Source of the DNA: Enoplosus armatus
Lineage: Eukaryota > Chordata > Actinopteri > Centrarchiformes > Enoplosidae
Assembly: GCF_043641665.1 (NCBI RefSeq)
Contig: NC_092182.1
Span: 15,081,456 to 15,145,455 of the forward strand
Direction of reading: 5' to 3'
Length of the DNA: 64,000 bases
In this document: positions 61,801-64,000 of the stretch, piece after piece
How positions within the stretch are numbered: position 1 is the stretch's first letter
Layout: the number at the start of each line of letters is the position of its first letter
Translations under genes and position numbers: made by a program
Notes under the pieces: generated by a model
Database searches by the model: none
Told to the model about the DNA's origin: nothing
Seen by the model: the letters and a program-made list of their open reading frames with translations, nothing else

Positions 61801-64000
61801 GGAGAGCAGCTGTAATGTTCACCCAGGCTTCCTGTAGGTTCACTTTTAAAGAATGAGCCAAGAGTGGGCTGAATAACCTATTTTTTCTGTGAAAGAAATA
61901 GGTTATTTACTCTGAAAATAGTCTTTGACTAATGTATGTGTCTTACCAATTTCTCTCCGACACATTGGGGTCAGGGCAACACCTAATATTTCTGTTGTTT
62001 TGTTTTGTGAACTAACCTTCATAATGTGTGCTTTGACGTGTTGCCAGAGACAAAAGGCCTCCAGTCTGTTCTGTTGCTGTTATAATTTTACTTGTTGTGG
62101 CTTTAACACTTTTGCTTTTGCATTTTTTATATCGCAAAGATTATATTTAAGATTTATTATGGTAAATGGTTTTCTCCTGGTCTGTATTTGTGTTTATTCT
62201 TTTCAGTATTACGTTGCTTCTCACTGCATTCAATACAGTATACGTGTGCATCATGAGTCCAGCCCTCTTTACTCTGTAGGTCTCTGTATAATGTGCGTCT
62301 TTGACAGCTACTGTCGGTCTTGTTTATGTGTCTTACTGTGCGTTCCTGTCTTCACCTAATTCCAGATTTACTTTTATGATGAGTGTTACATGGCTTTCTG
62401 CAGCTCCCACACCACTGTTATGGATTCTTTTTTCTTTTTGTCTGTCTTTTCTGCAGGAGTTTAACAAGTAATCTGCCCAATGTGAATCTACCAAATGTGA
62501 ACCTCCAAATTCCCAAAGTACCAAATCTGCCAGTGCCAGTAGCAGGACTATCAGTTAACCTTCCACAAATGCCTAGCTTTTCTACCCCGTCATGGATGGC
62601 TGCTATATATGACTCTGAGTGTGTATTCAACTAGTTTACTTTAGAAATATTAAGCAAGCAGAGACTGCCTTGGTATGAAGATGCCCTCAGCCAAAGATCA
62701 TCAAAAAACTGAACTGAACAATTTAAAAAACGGAACAGCAAAATGTCTTCTGTAGGGATCTAACTGGAGATGAAACATTACACAAAATCTAATTGTACAA
62801 AGATCCACTATGTTTTCACTTGTGTGAATACTCCATGATTGTGTCCATGTTCATGCCAAGAGCACTCTGAGAGGTGTTAGAGTAGATGGGGTTCTGCTTT
62901 CTAAAATGAGAGGCTGAAACGCTCTCATTTGTCTCAACATGCATGCTGTTGAGCTGAGGTGTGGAGATACAGGCCAAAACAAACAAAAAAATCTACATAT
63001 ATTGATTTAATATATCGCTCCGGGGCTATTTTGGGGATTTGCTGTGCAGGAAATAAAACAAATATATCCCCATTTGAAAACATTTGCAAGTCAAGATGTA
63101 TCTCCCCAGAGTTGTCGTCCACAGACATTTGCTTTAGATCATAGTAGCTCGTACGTGGCCTCAGGTTCATCTCTGACCTTGACCACCTGCTAGTAGTCTG
63201 ATTGGGAGGGAAGATAATGTGTTGGATTGGAGGTGATGGCACGGAGAGGCCGAGCAGATGGCGCTCAGACCCCTCCGTTTTATCACTTCCCCTCCCGACT
63301 CCACATCTTCCCTGCAGCACTTTCCCAATGAGCTCTACTCAGGAAGGTCTGCATGGTTTGTAATTCTTCCAGGGGCCCCACCAGCCTGGGGACATGGATG
63401 TTGAGAGAGGGCCTGTGATGAAGGGAAAACAATTTGGAGATTTTTTTTTTTTTAAATAATAAATGCTCATTTTTTACATGCCCTCCCTCACTTCTCCATT
63501 CCCTACTCCTTTGTCTTGACACAGTGTGATTAGCTGCTGTATCTGCAGTGACTTTACCTGCATGTGGCCACTTCACATCCCAGTCAATAATCATACCCTA
63601 CAGCATGGTTATTGATTTGTTACAGTAAACCCTGCCTGCTCCTTTTCACCCATACACTGACTGTCCAGAAGCACCCGAGCAAACAGGAATTGAGACAGAC
63701 ATTCGGACGGACCAGTCAGTGTATGGTCGGAGTAAAATCTGACTGTGTTCAGGTGTGGAGGAACAGCATCCTCCTCCGCACCTTCCACAACACCCCCCTC
63801 CCCCTTCCTCTCCCACTGCCTCTCTACAGCAGTTTGACCGTTTTCTTCTGACCTGTGTGTGTGTGTGTTTGGGTCGATGGCAGTAACGGCTCCGGGACGT
63901 CGGAGGACCTCTTCTGGAAGCTGGACGCCCTCCAGACTTTCATCAGGGACCTGCACTGGCCTGAGGAGGAGTTTGCCAAACACCTCGAGAGTCGCATCCA
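10501..64000 (+). CDS. cadps: cadps, calcium-dependent secretion activator 1 (CAPS1), 5' three quarters, spliced, truncated at the right edge
   Basis: CADPS primes dense-core vesicles for calcium-triggered exocytosis in neurons and endocrine cells. It is cytosolic and peripheral on membranes, binding PI(4,5)P2 by its PH domain and syntaxin/SNAREs by its Munc13-homology region. Seen here: join of 10501-10833, 26131-26244, 27820-28152, 36288-36368, 36656-36889, 37749-37870, 41400-41511, 42446-42585, 43002-43068, 43295-43403, 43506-43718, 50154-50290, 50405-50592, 51406-51507, 51606-51669, 51766-51889, 57398-57504, 61309-61465, 61558-61699, 62457-62618 and 63884-64000 gives 3,158 nt, 1,052 codons plus 2 nt, with no stop. 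All introns are GT-AG and all phases agree. Approximate domains: acidic and serine-rich N-terminus 1-80, C2-like region 365-480, PH 488-600, CAPS/MHD region from about 780 onward. Whether this is teleost cadpsa or cadpsb cannot be decided from the sequence alone. The residues agree with CADPS rather than CADPS2. Confidence 0.97.
11149..11181 (+). repeat. CA dinucleotide microsatellite, intron 1
   Basis: 33 bases of pure CA about 300 bases after the exon 1 donor. Confidence 0.95.
13620..14100 (-). repeat. Interspersed repeat family A, copy 1 (minus orientation)
   Basis: This segment is, with divergence, the reverse complement of 24440-25080. Shared pieces include the AATCCTAATGACTTTGG, CTCTAGTGCC and CTAATTAGCAAATGCTAA segments. 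The family, unnamed here, is one I recognise as common in perciform and related fish introns. Confidence 0.75.
16684..17055 (+). repeat. Interspersed repeat family B, copy 1 (plus)
   Basis: Starts GGGCTG and carries many ATTAATC/GATTAAT motifs at both ends, with the right end reading TGACTAACTGTTTCAGCTCT. This structure, AT-rich termini with inverted GATTAAT-like words and no coding capacity, matches a very common teleost non-autonomous DNA element. Confidence 0.7.
19045..19125 (+). repeat. Family D fragment (right end)
   Basis: Carries TACTCAAGTAAAG, CTTAAGTAAATGTACTTACT and TTTCTACCGC, corresponding to the right terminus of the element at 57938-58634. It is a solo end with no left terminus nearby. 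Confidence 0.6.
19750..19772 (+). repeat. GT dinucleotide microsatellite, intron 1
   Basis: 23 bases of GT repeat. Confidence 0.9.
20584..20613 (+). repeat. CT dinucleotide microsatellite, intron 1
   Basis: 30 bases of pure TC repeat. Confidence 0.95.
22123..22157 (+). repeat. CA dinucleotide microsatellite, intron 1
   Basis: 35 bases of pure AC repeat. Confidence 0.95.
22428..22722 (+). repeat. Interspersed repeat family B, copy 2 (plus)
   Basis: Starts CCAGGGCTGCAGCTAATG and ends ACTAATCGATTAATTGTCCC. It shares the AATTAATCTGCCAATTATTTT and TTTTCTGTCAATC words with the copy at 16684, with internal deletions. Confidence 0.7.
24029..24071 (+). repeat. CA dinucleotide microsatellite, intron 1
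   Basis: 43 bases of pure CA repeat, the longest CA tract in the window. Confidence 0.95.
24440..25080 (+). repeat. Interspersed repeat family A, copy 2 (plus orientation)
   Basis: Begins near GCATTAGCATGCTAACATGG and ends near the ACCGACCAATCAACAGACC stretch. It contains internally repeated phrases (a block about GTAGGATTCATC, and again TTAGGATTCATC), suggesting internal duplication. It lies immediately before the LINE remnant. No coding capacity seen, so it is probably a non-autonomous element. Confidence 0.75.
25205..26014 (+). mobile_element. Decayed non-LTR retrotransposon (LINE) 3' part, reverse transcriptase remnant
   Basis: In several broken frames on the + strand the translation resembles the C-terminal part of a fish LINE reverse transcriptase. 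It includes a degenerate catalytic block ([16 protein letters not shown], about 25323-25372, with FVDD in place of FADD), then YLGVLF at about 25489-25506. A later [17 protein letters not shown] stretch lies at about 25829-25879. Frameshifts, lost segments and an 18-base G run show it is inactive. The 5' part is absent, as is usual for 5'-truncated LINE copies. I cannot name the clade with confidence. Confidence 0.8.
25449..25466 (+). repeat. 18-base G homopolymer inside the LINE remnant
   Basis: Uninterrupted G run. Its true length is uncertain because homopolymers are prone to sequencing and assembly error. Confidence 0.9.
26131..26244 (+). CDS. cadps: cadps exon 2 (residues 112-149)
   Basis: 38 codons, phase 0 on both sides, acceptor TTCCACAG|ATA and donor GAG|GTACCA. 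Encodes the conserved KQQLQ...DRFQAFLNG and [11 protein letters not shown] segment. It follows the 15.3 kb intron 1. A decayed retrotransposon ends only about 115 bases upstream, yet the pyrimidine tract immediately before the acceptor is intact. Confidence 0.95.
26245..27819 (+). other. cadps intron 2
   Basis: 1,575 bases, AT-rich. Holds one open frame (26434-26802) with no recognisable family. No repeat or RNA gene seen. Confidence 0.8.
27820..28152 (+). CDS. cadps: cadps exon 3 (residues 150-260)
   Basis: 111 codons, phase 0 on both sides, acceptor GATGTAG|GTG and donor CAG|GTAAGA. Encodes the very conserved [33 protein letters not shown] and [22 protein letters not shown] blocks. Codon third positions are strongly G/C, unlike the AT-rich introns on either side. 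The acceptor pyrimidine tract is modest (TTGGTCTCTCACGATGTAG). Confidence 0.97.
28445..28640 (-). repeat. Interspersed repeat family B, copy 3 (minus, partial)
   Basis: Begins AGGGCTGAAGCAATCAGTCG, the complement of the family's right end, and breaks off after TTTTGGACTGTTCAG. It lies in intron 3 and is inverted relative to the copy at 31000. Confidence 0.6.
31000..31245 (+). repeat. Interspersed repeat family B, copy 4 (plus, partial)
   Basis: Carries AATTAATCATTTCG at the left, AAAAGCAGCAAATTCA in the middle and ACTAATCAATTAATTTTAC at the right, in the family order. Old and diverged. Confidence 0.55.
32030..32160 (-). repeat. Interspersed repeat family C, copy 2 (minus)
   Basis: Reverse-complement match to 6690-6800, including CCAACTCCTGAGGGAAATAT. 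It lies in cadps intron 3. Confidence 0.65.
36288..36368 (+). CDS. cadps: cadps exon 4 (residues 261-287)
   Basis: 27 codons, phase 0 on both sides, acceptor TATCAATAG|CTG and donor AGG|GTGAGT. Encodes the [20 protein letters not shown] segment, continued by MADQIAR, a charged predicted helix conserved throughout the family. Confidence 0.95.
36656..36889 (+). CDS. cadps: cadps exon 5 (residues 288-365)
   Basis: 78 codons, phase 0 on both sides, acceptor GTTAACAG|GGT and donor GAG|GTACAG. Encodes [43 protein letters not shown] and DVVLSFTLE, which leads into the C2-like region. It begins Gly-Gly-Lys where mammalian CADPS, from memory, has Glu-Arg-Lys. This is a small divergence exactly at the splice junction. 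Confidence 0.96.
36890..37748 (+). other. cadps intron 5
   Basis: 859 bases with a short imperfect CA run at about 37171-37192 and no other notable feature. Confidence 0.8.
37749..37870 (+). CDS. cadps: cadps exon 6 (residues 366-406, C2-like region)
   Basis: 40 codons plus 2 nt of a split Thr codon. Acceptor CTTCCTAG|GTG, donor AC|GTAAGG. Encodes [20 protein letters not shown], then [21 protein letters not shown], the first half of the C2-like domain and almost identical to mammalian CADPS. Confidence 0.97.
40236..40470. repeat. Fragment of a dispersed teleost repeat
   Basis: Contains TAAAGGATGACTTCACATTT, GGGGGACAAAATC, GGTGCAAAAAGTTC and ATGAGGCTTCAGCAG. I recognise these as successive words of a common dispersed repeat, though no second copy is in the window. 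Confidence 0.45.
40969..40991 (+). repeat. GT dinucleotide microsatellite, intron 6
   Basis: About 23 bases of GT repeat. A second run lies about 100 bases downstream (41094-41113). Confidence 0.9.
41400..41511 (+). CDS. cadps: cadps exon 7 (residues 406-443, C2-like region)
   Basis: Completes the split Thr codon, then 37 codons ending AGG|GTAACT. Acceptor GTCTTTCAG|C. Encodes [20 protein letters not shown] and [17 protein letters not shown], the second part of the C2-like domain. An open frame continues upstream through the acceptor, but the sequence before the AG shows no family similarity. Confidence 0.97.
41512..42445 (+). other. cadps intron 7
   Basis: 934 bases of ordinary sequence. 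Nothing notable seen. Confidence 0.75.
42446..42585 (+). CDS. cadps: cadps exon 8 (residues 444-490, end of C2-like region)
   Basis: 46 codons plus 2 nt of a split Gly codon. Acceptor GAGTGCAG|GTT, donor GG|GTAAGA. Encodes [38 protein letters not shown] and KHCG. Cys488 stands where CADPS and CADPS2 have Ser in mammals, from memory. Confidence 0.96.
42586..43001 (+). other. cadps intron 8 with a CTCF-like motif
   Basis: 416 bases. The complement of 42721-42739 reads TGTCCACCAGGGGGAGTA, close to the CTCF core. No other feature. Confidence 0.6.
43002..43068 (+). CDS. cadps: cadps exon 9 (residues 490-512, start of PH domain)
   Basis: Completes the split Gly, then 22 codons to CAG|GTGGGT. Acceptor TTTTGACAG|G. 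Encodes [20 protein letters not shown]. The Lys/Arg-rich KRWKKR stretch is the start of the PH domain's phosphoinositide-binding face, which recruits CAPS to PI(4,5)P2 at release sites. Confidence 0.96.
43295..43403 (+). CDS. cadps: cadps exon 10 (residues 513-549, PH domain)
   Basis: 36 codons plus 1 nt of a split Gly codon. Acceptor GTGTTGTAG|GTG, donor G|GTGGGA. Encodes [20 protein letters not shown] and [16 protein letters not shown], the core strands of the PH domain. It is separated from exon 11 by an intron of only 102 bases. Confidence 0.97.
43506..43718 (+). CDS. cadps: cadps exon 11 (residues 549-620, end of PH domain)
   Basis: Completes the split Gly, then 70 codons, ending with the first base of a Tyr codon. 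Acceptor TTGTCTCAG|GC, donor T|GTAAGT. Encodes [19 protein letters not shown] and [14 protein letters not shown], the C-terminal PH helix, then the Pro/Gln-rich linker to DAPISQF. The phase 1 junction after Phe619 is where the 12-nt candidate microexon fits. Confidence 0.97.
44815..44869 (+). repeat. AAT trinucleotide microsatellite
   Basis: About 18 TAA units with one AAC interruption, in intron 11. Confidence 0.95.
45128..45145 (-). promoter_or_regulatory. CTCF-like motif, intron 11
   Basis: The complement reads AAGACCACCAGGGGGTGA, a good CTCF core match in - orientation. Motif match only. Confidence 0.4.
45405..46278. mobile_element. Fold-back/MITE-like element with TTAA at both ends
   Basis: The left end reads TTAAAGGGGTACTCCAGCGA and the right end, complemented, TTAAAAGGAGTACTCCAAAG. 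About 15 of 18 aligned terminal bases agree. Both ends abut TTAA, the target preference of piggyBac-type transposases, although A-rich ends of other superfamilies cannot be excluded. 874 bases with no transposase frame. Confidence 0.65.
46561..46886 (+). repeat. 326-base CT array with regular GTCT interruptions
   Basis: Almost pure CT dinucleotides interrupted by GTCTCT and GTCTCCCTCT units. The GTCTCCCTCT block recurs at 46747, 46813 and 46865 with similar following segments, so the array has grown by duplication of larger blocks. Confidence 0.95.
47133..47144 (+). CDS. cadps: cadps candidate 12-nt microexon 11a (Y620 becomes S-G-L-K-D)
   Basis: Sequence CTGGACTCAAGG sits between a long pyrimidine-rich acceptor (TTCTTACCCTGCTGTCTTCTAG) and a consensus donor GTAAGT. 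Its length is 12 and it fits the phase 1 intron 11 exactly: T|CT GGA CTC AAG G|AC gives Ser-Gly-Leu-Lys-Asp in place of Tyr620. A TGC lies within the last 15 bases before the AG, which is the kind of site used by the neural microexon regulator SRRM4. This is an inference from splice signals and phase. I have no transcript evidence. Confidence 0.6.
50154..50290 (+). CDS. cadps: cadps exon 12 (residues 620-665)
   Basis: Completes the Tyr codon, then 45 codons ending TTG|GTGAGT. Acceptor GGCTGGATAG|AC. Encodes [37 protein letters not shown] and DTFCCL. It follows the 6.4 kb intron 11 and begins the region between the PH domain and the MHD. The acceptor pyrimidine tract is weak (CCATTGGCTGGATAG), which would suit a regulated upstream microexon. 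Confidence 0.97.
50405..50592 (+). CDS. cadps: cadps exon 13 (residues 666-728)
   Basis: 62 codons plus 2 nt (AG) of a split Arg codon. Acceptor GTTGTGCAG|GGA, donor AG|GTGTGC. Encodes [35 protein letters not shown] and [16 protein letters not shown], which matches mammalian CADPS almost exactly. The +1 GTGTGC donor is weaker than consensus, consistent with optional use of a cassette downstream. Confidence 0.97.
51043..51201 (+). CDS. cadps: cadps candidate cassette exon 13a (50 or 53 residues, basic tail)
   Basis: An open, coding-like segment in intron 13 ends with AG|GTGAGA, so its last two bases (AG) are the same split Arg codon that ends exon 13. Two acceptors give the right phase: GTTAAAGTCAG|A at 51043 (159 nt) or GAGGGCAG|C at 51052 (150 nt). 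Both lengths are divisible by three. The product would insert [17 protein letters not shown], then [20 protein letters not shown] and further residues to GQK between Asn727 and Arg728. The middle is basic ([13 protein letters not shown]) and could be a nuclear-localisation, calmodulin or phosphoinositide-binding segment. I do not recognise this insert from the CADPS isoforms I know. Neither acceptor has an ideal pyrimidine tract, so the call rests on phase, donor and codon character. Confidence 0.55.
51406..51507 (+). CDS. cadps: cadps exon 14 (residues 728-762)
   Basis: Completes the split Arg, then 33 codons plus 2 nt of another split Arg. Acceptor CCTCATAG|G, donor AG|GTGACT. Encodes [20 protein letters not shown] and [13 protein letters not shown]. 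The PDG motif directly after GNR is the constitutive joint in mammals. Compared with mammals, LSTVKVD replaces IGTVTVE. Confidence 0.96.
51606..51669 (+). CDS. cadps: cadps exon 15 (residues 762-783)
   Basis: Completes the split Arg, then 21 codons. Acceptor CCTTGTAG|A. Encodes [20 protein letters not shown] and R, invariant in the family. The donor AGG|GTTTGT departs from consensus at +3 and is one of the weakest in the gene. The flanking introns are only 98 and 96 bases, so the exon is probably recognised by intron definition. Confidence 0.96.
51766..51889 (+). CDS. cadps: cadps exon 16 (residues 784-825)
   Basis: 41 codons plus the first G of a split codon. Acceptor GCCTGCAG|GTC, donor G|GTAACC. 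Encodes [31 protein letters not shown] and EYAKIE. The codon completed next depends on splicing. Joined straight to exon 17 it is Glu (G|AG), to exon 16a Gly (G|GG), and to exon 16b Val (G|TT). Confidence 0.97.
53162..53230 (+). CDS. cadps: cadps alternative exon 16a (23 residues, [16 protein letters not shown] insert)
   Basis: 69 nt, phase 1 on both sides, acceptor CTTTTTTATAG|GG and donor C|GTGAGT. Encodes G, then [16 protein letters not shown] and VMDLTI, then the first base of a Gln or Leu codon. From memory, the longer human CADPS isoform carries [17 protein letters not shown] followed by VMDLTIQ here and rat brain CAPS lacks it, so this is a known cassette conserved from fish to mammals. 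Skipping it keeps the frame. Confidence 0.9.
54142..54174 (+). CDS. cadps: cadps alternative 33-nt microexon 16b ([11 protein letters not shown])
   Basis: 33 nt between a strong pyrimidine tract (CTCTCCCCTTTTTCTCGCTGAAG) and the donor CAG|GTGAAG, phase 1 on both sides. After exon 16 it encodes [11 protein letters not shown], then Glu formed with exon 17. Mammalian CAPS1, from memory, can carry a shorter ENQKDA insert at the same place (EYAKIE-ENQKDA-ENVGRL), so this looks like the fish counterpart. The 9-base unit CAAAAGGAT occurs twice in tandem, giving QKD-QKD where mammals have one QKD. Confidence 0.75.
54785..55020. repeat. Repeat fragments in intron 16
   Basis: AAAGGGCCAGTTTAACC at 54789 resembles the end of a common teleost MITE. 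CTTTATTGCCCTCAAAGGGG followed by AAATTTG at about 54908-54934 resembles the tail of a second element. Boundaries are not resolved. Confidence 0.4.
55583..56690. mobile_element. Possible hAT-type non-autonomous remnant
   Basis: The right end, read on the complement, begins CAGTGGTTCCAACCTGGGGG, a pattern typical of hAT-family termini. A diverged partner lies at about 55590 (GGGTTTCTTTAATC, then ACCAGGACCCC). No transposase seen. The G run at 56161-56177 is internal. Confidence 0.35.
56161..56177 (+). repeat. 17-base G homopolymer, intron 16
   Basis: Uninterrupted G run preceded by CCCCCCACC-type stretches on the same strand (about 56122-56143), so the two could pair as a hairpin. Confidence 0.9.
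57398..57504 (+). CDS. cadps: cadps exon 17 (residues 825-860)
   Basis: AG completing a split codon, then 35 codons ending GAG|GTGAGT. Acceptor TTTTGTCTCAG|AG. Encodes [20 protein letters not shown] and [15 protein letters not shown], the CAPS1-type sequence. CADPS2 differs strongly in the first third, which supports assignment to CADPS. The phase 0 end after HHAE is a known site of small inserts in the family. Confidence 0.97.
57938..58634. mobile_element. Non-autonomous inverted-repeat element (MITE-like), family D, full-length
   Basis: Starts CAGTGGTGGAAGAAGTACT and ends with the complement-like TACTTTGTTTCTTTCCGCCA. The termini are imperfect inverted repeats, and the ends are rich in AAGTAAA/TACTT words. 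About 700 bases with no open frame of note. It matches a very widespread teleost element by its terminal words. Confidence 0.7.
59364..59372 (+). CDS. cadps: cadps candidate 9-nt microexon 17a (G-K-E)
   Basis: Nine bases, GGAAAAGAG, lie between GACTGTCCAAGCAG and GTATGT in intron 17, with a C/T-rich stretch 25-55 bases upstream. The intron is phase 0, so inclusion adds Gly-Lys-Glu between HHAE and AFAWW. From memory, CADPS2 carries Gly-Arg-Glu at exactly this position, and some CADPS isoforms carry a longer insert ending Lys-Gly-Glu. A nine-base exon can arise by chance, so this rests on splice signals, phase and the family parallel. Confidence 0.5.
60610..61105. mobile_element. Fold-back element with long inverted arms, intron 17
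   Basis: Arms of about 130-140 bases, at 60659-60795 and 60972-61104, are imperfect reverse complements. They include GGTTAGCTTAGCCTAGCATA against TATGCTAAGCTAAGCTAACC, and CTGTCAGTTGAATATG against CATATTTAACTGACAG. No coding capacity. It matches a repeat common in teleost introns. Confidence 0.75.
61309..61465 (+). CDS. cadps: cadps exon 18 (residues 861-913)
   Basis: 52 codons plus the first T of a Tyr codon. Acceptor TGTGTCTCCAG|GCG, donor T|GTAAGC. Encodes [31 protein letters not shown] and [18 protein letters not shown]. This is within the CAPS/MHD region that contacts SNARE proteins. Confidence 0.97.
61558..61699 (+). CDS. cadps: cadps exon 19 (residues 913-960)
   Basis: Completes Tyr, then 46 codons plus 2 nt (AA) of a Lys codon. 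Acceptor TTTTTTTTGCACAG|AT, donor AA|GTAAGG. Encodes [39 protein letters not shown] and RESWEPV, one of the most conserved parts of the MHD region. Confidence 0.97.
61700..62456 (+). other. cadps intron 20 region between exons 19 and 20
   Basis: 757 bases, T-rich, with one 144-codon open frame lacking any family similarity. Strong pyrimidine tract before exon 20. Confidence 0.75.
62457..62618 (+). CDS. cadps: cadps exon 20 (residues 960-1014)
   Basis: Completes Lys, then 53 codons plus 2 nt (GA) of an Asp codon. Acceptor TTTTCTGCAG|G, donor GA|GTGTGT. Encodes [18 protein letters not shown], a repeat-like Asn/Pro/Leu linker, and then [14 protein letters not shown]. This linker is diagnostic of CADPS. 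The donor is inferred from phase: GA|T gives Asp-Asn-Gly-Ser-Gly across the joint, as in mammals. GTGTGT is a weak donor. Confidence 0.93.
62619..63883 (+). other. cadps intron between exons 20 and 21
   Basis: 1,265 bases with no repeat or gene recognised. It ends in a GT run rather than a pyrimidine tract. Confidence 0.75.
63884..64000 (+). CDS. cadps: cadps exon 21 (residues 1014-1052), cut by the window edge
   Basis: Acceptor GGTCGATGGCAG|T follows a GT-rich stretch rather than a pyrimidine tract. Completes Asp, then encodes [30 protein letters not shown] and AKHLESRI, all strongly conserved. The exon is still open at 64000. The remaining C-terminal part, including the dense-core-vesicle binding end, lies outside the window. 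Confidence 0.96.

Noticed and set aside
61925..62359. A 144-codon + strand open frame in the intron before exon 20
   Set aside because: Composition is T-rich with many Cys, Phe and Val codons, as expected from a chance frame in pyrimidine-rich intron. No domain recognised.
1..64000. CRISPR arrays, operons, ribosome binding sites, tRNA, rRNA or microRNA genes
   Set aside because: The DNA is vertebrate. No regularly spaced direct repeats with unique spacers and no tRNA-like cloverleaf or rRNA segment caught my eye. A covariance-model scan would be needed to exclude small RNAs.

Overview
The window is vertebrate genomic DNA, most probably from a ray-finned (teleost) fish. It has long introns with GT-AG boundaries, many CA/GT, CT and AAT microsatellites, and several interspersed repeat families that I recognise as common in teleost introns. 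One gene accounts for all coding sequence I can support: the 5' three quarters of cadps (calcium-dependent secretion activator 1, CAPS1), on the + strand. Joining 21 phase-compatible exons from the ATG at 10501 to the window edge gives 1,052 complete codons. The frame stays open throughout, and the protein matches the vertebrate CADPS family closely. It is nearer to CADPS than to CADPS2, judging by the N-terminus, the YADRAQKHG segment and the [12 protein letters not shown] segment. The last exon runs off the right edge; I expect a few hundred further C-terminal residues beyond it.

Layout. 1-9640 is upstream flank with repeats and no convincing gene. About 9640-10500 is a CpG- and GC-rich promoter and 5' leader. 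Exon 1 is 10501-10833. Intron 1 (15.3 kb) holds most of the interspersed repeats, three octamer-bearing segments that look like candidate enhancers, and a decayed non-LTR retrotransposon ending just before exon 2. Exons 2-5 encode the N-terminal region, exons 5-8 the C2-like region and exons 9-11 the PH domain. Exons 12-19 encode the central region leading into the Munc13-homology (MHD/CAPS) part. Exons 20-21 encode the SLTSNLPN linker and the start of the next helical block.

The most interesting signal is a cluster of five candidate optional exons, all of length divisible by three and all fitting the phase of the intron they sit in, between the PH domain and the MHD region. They are a 12-nt microexon (47133-47144, replacing Y620 with SGLKD), a 150- or 159-nt cassette with a strongly basic tail (ending 51201, at R728), and a 69-nt exon (53162-53230) matching the known [19 protein letters not shown] insert. 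The other two are a 33-nt microexon (54142-54174, with a tandem QKD duplication, at residue 825) and a 9-nt microexon (59364-59372, encoding GKE, after residue 860). The 69-nt exon corresponds to a known mammalian isoform and the 33-nt exon resembles a known rat insert. I do not recognise the basic cassette from any CADPS isoform I remember.

CADPS is a cytosolic and peripheral membrane priming factor for dense-core vesicle exocytosis. It binds PI(4,5)P2 through its PH domain and SNAREs through the MHD region, so alternative inserts between these two modules could tune how lipid binding and SNARE binding are coupled.
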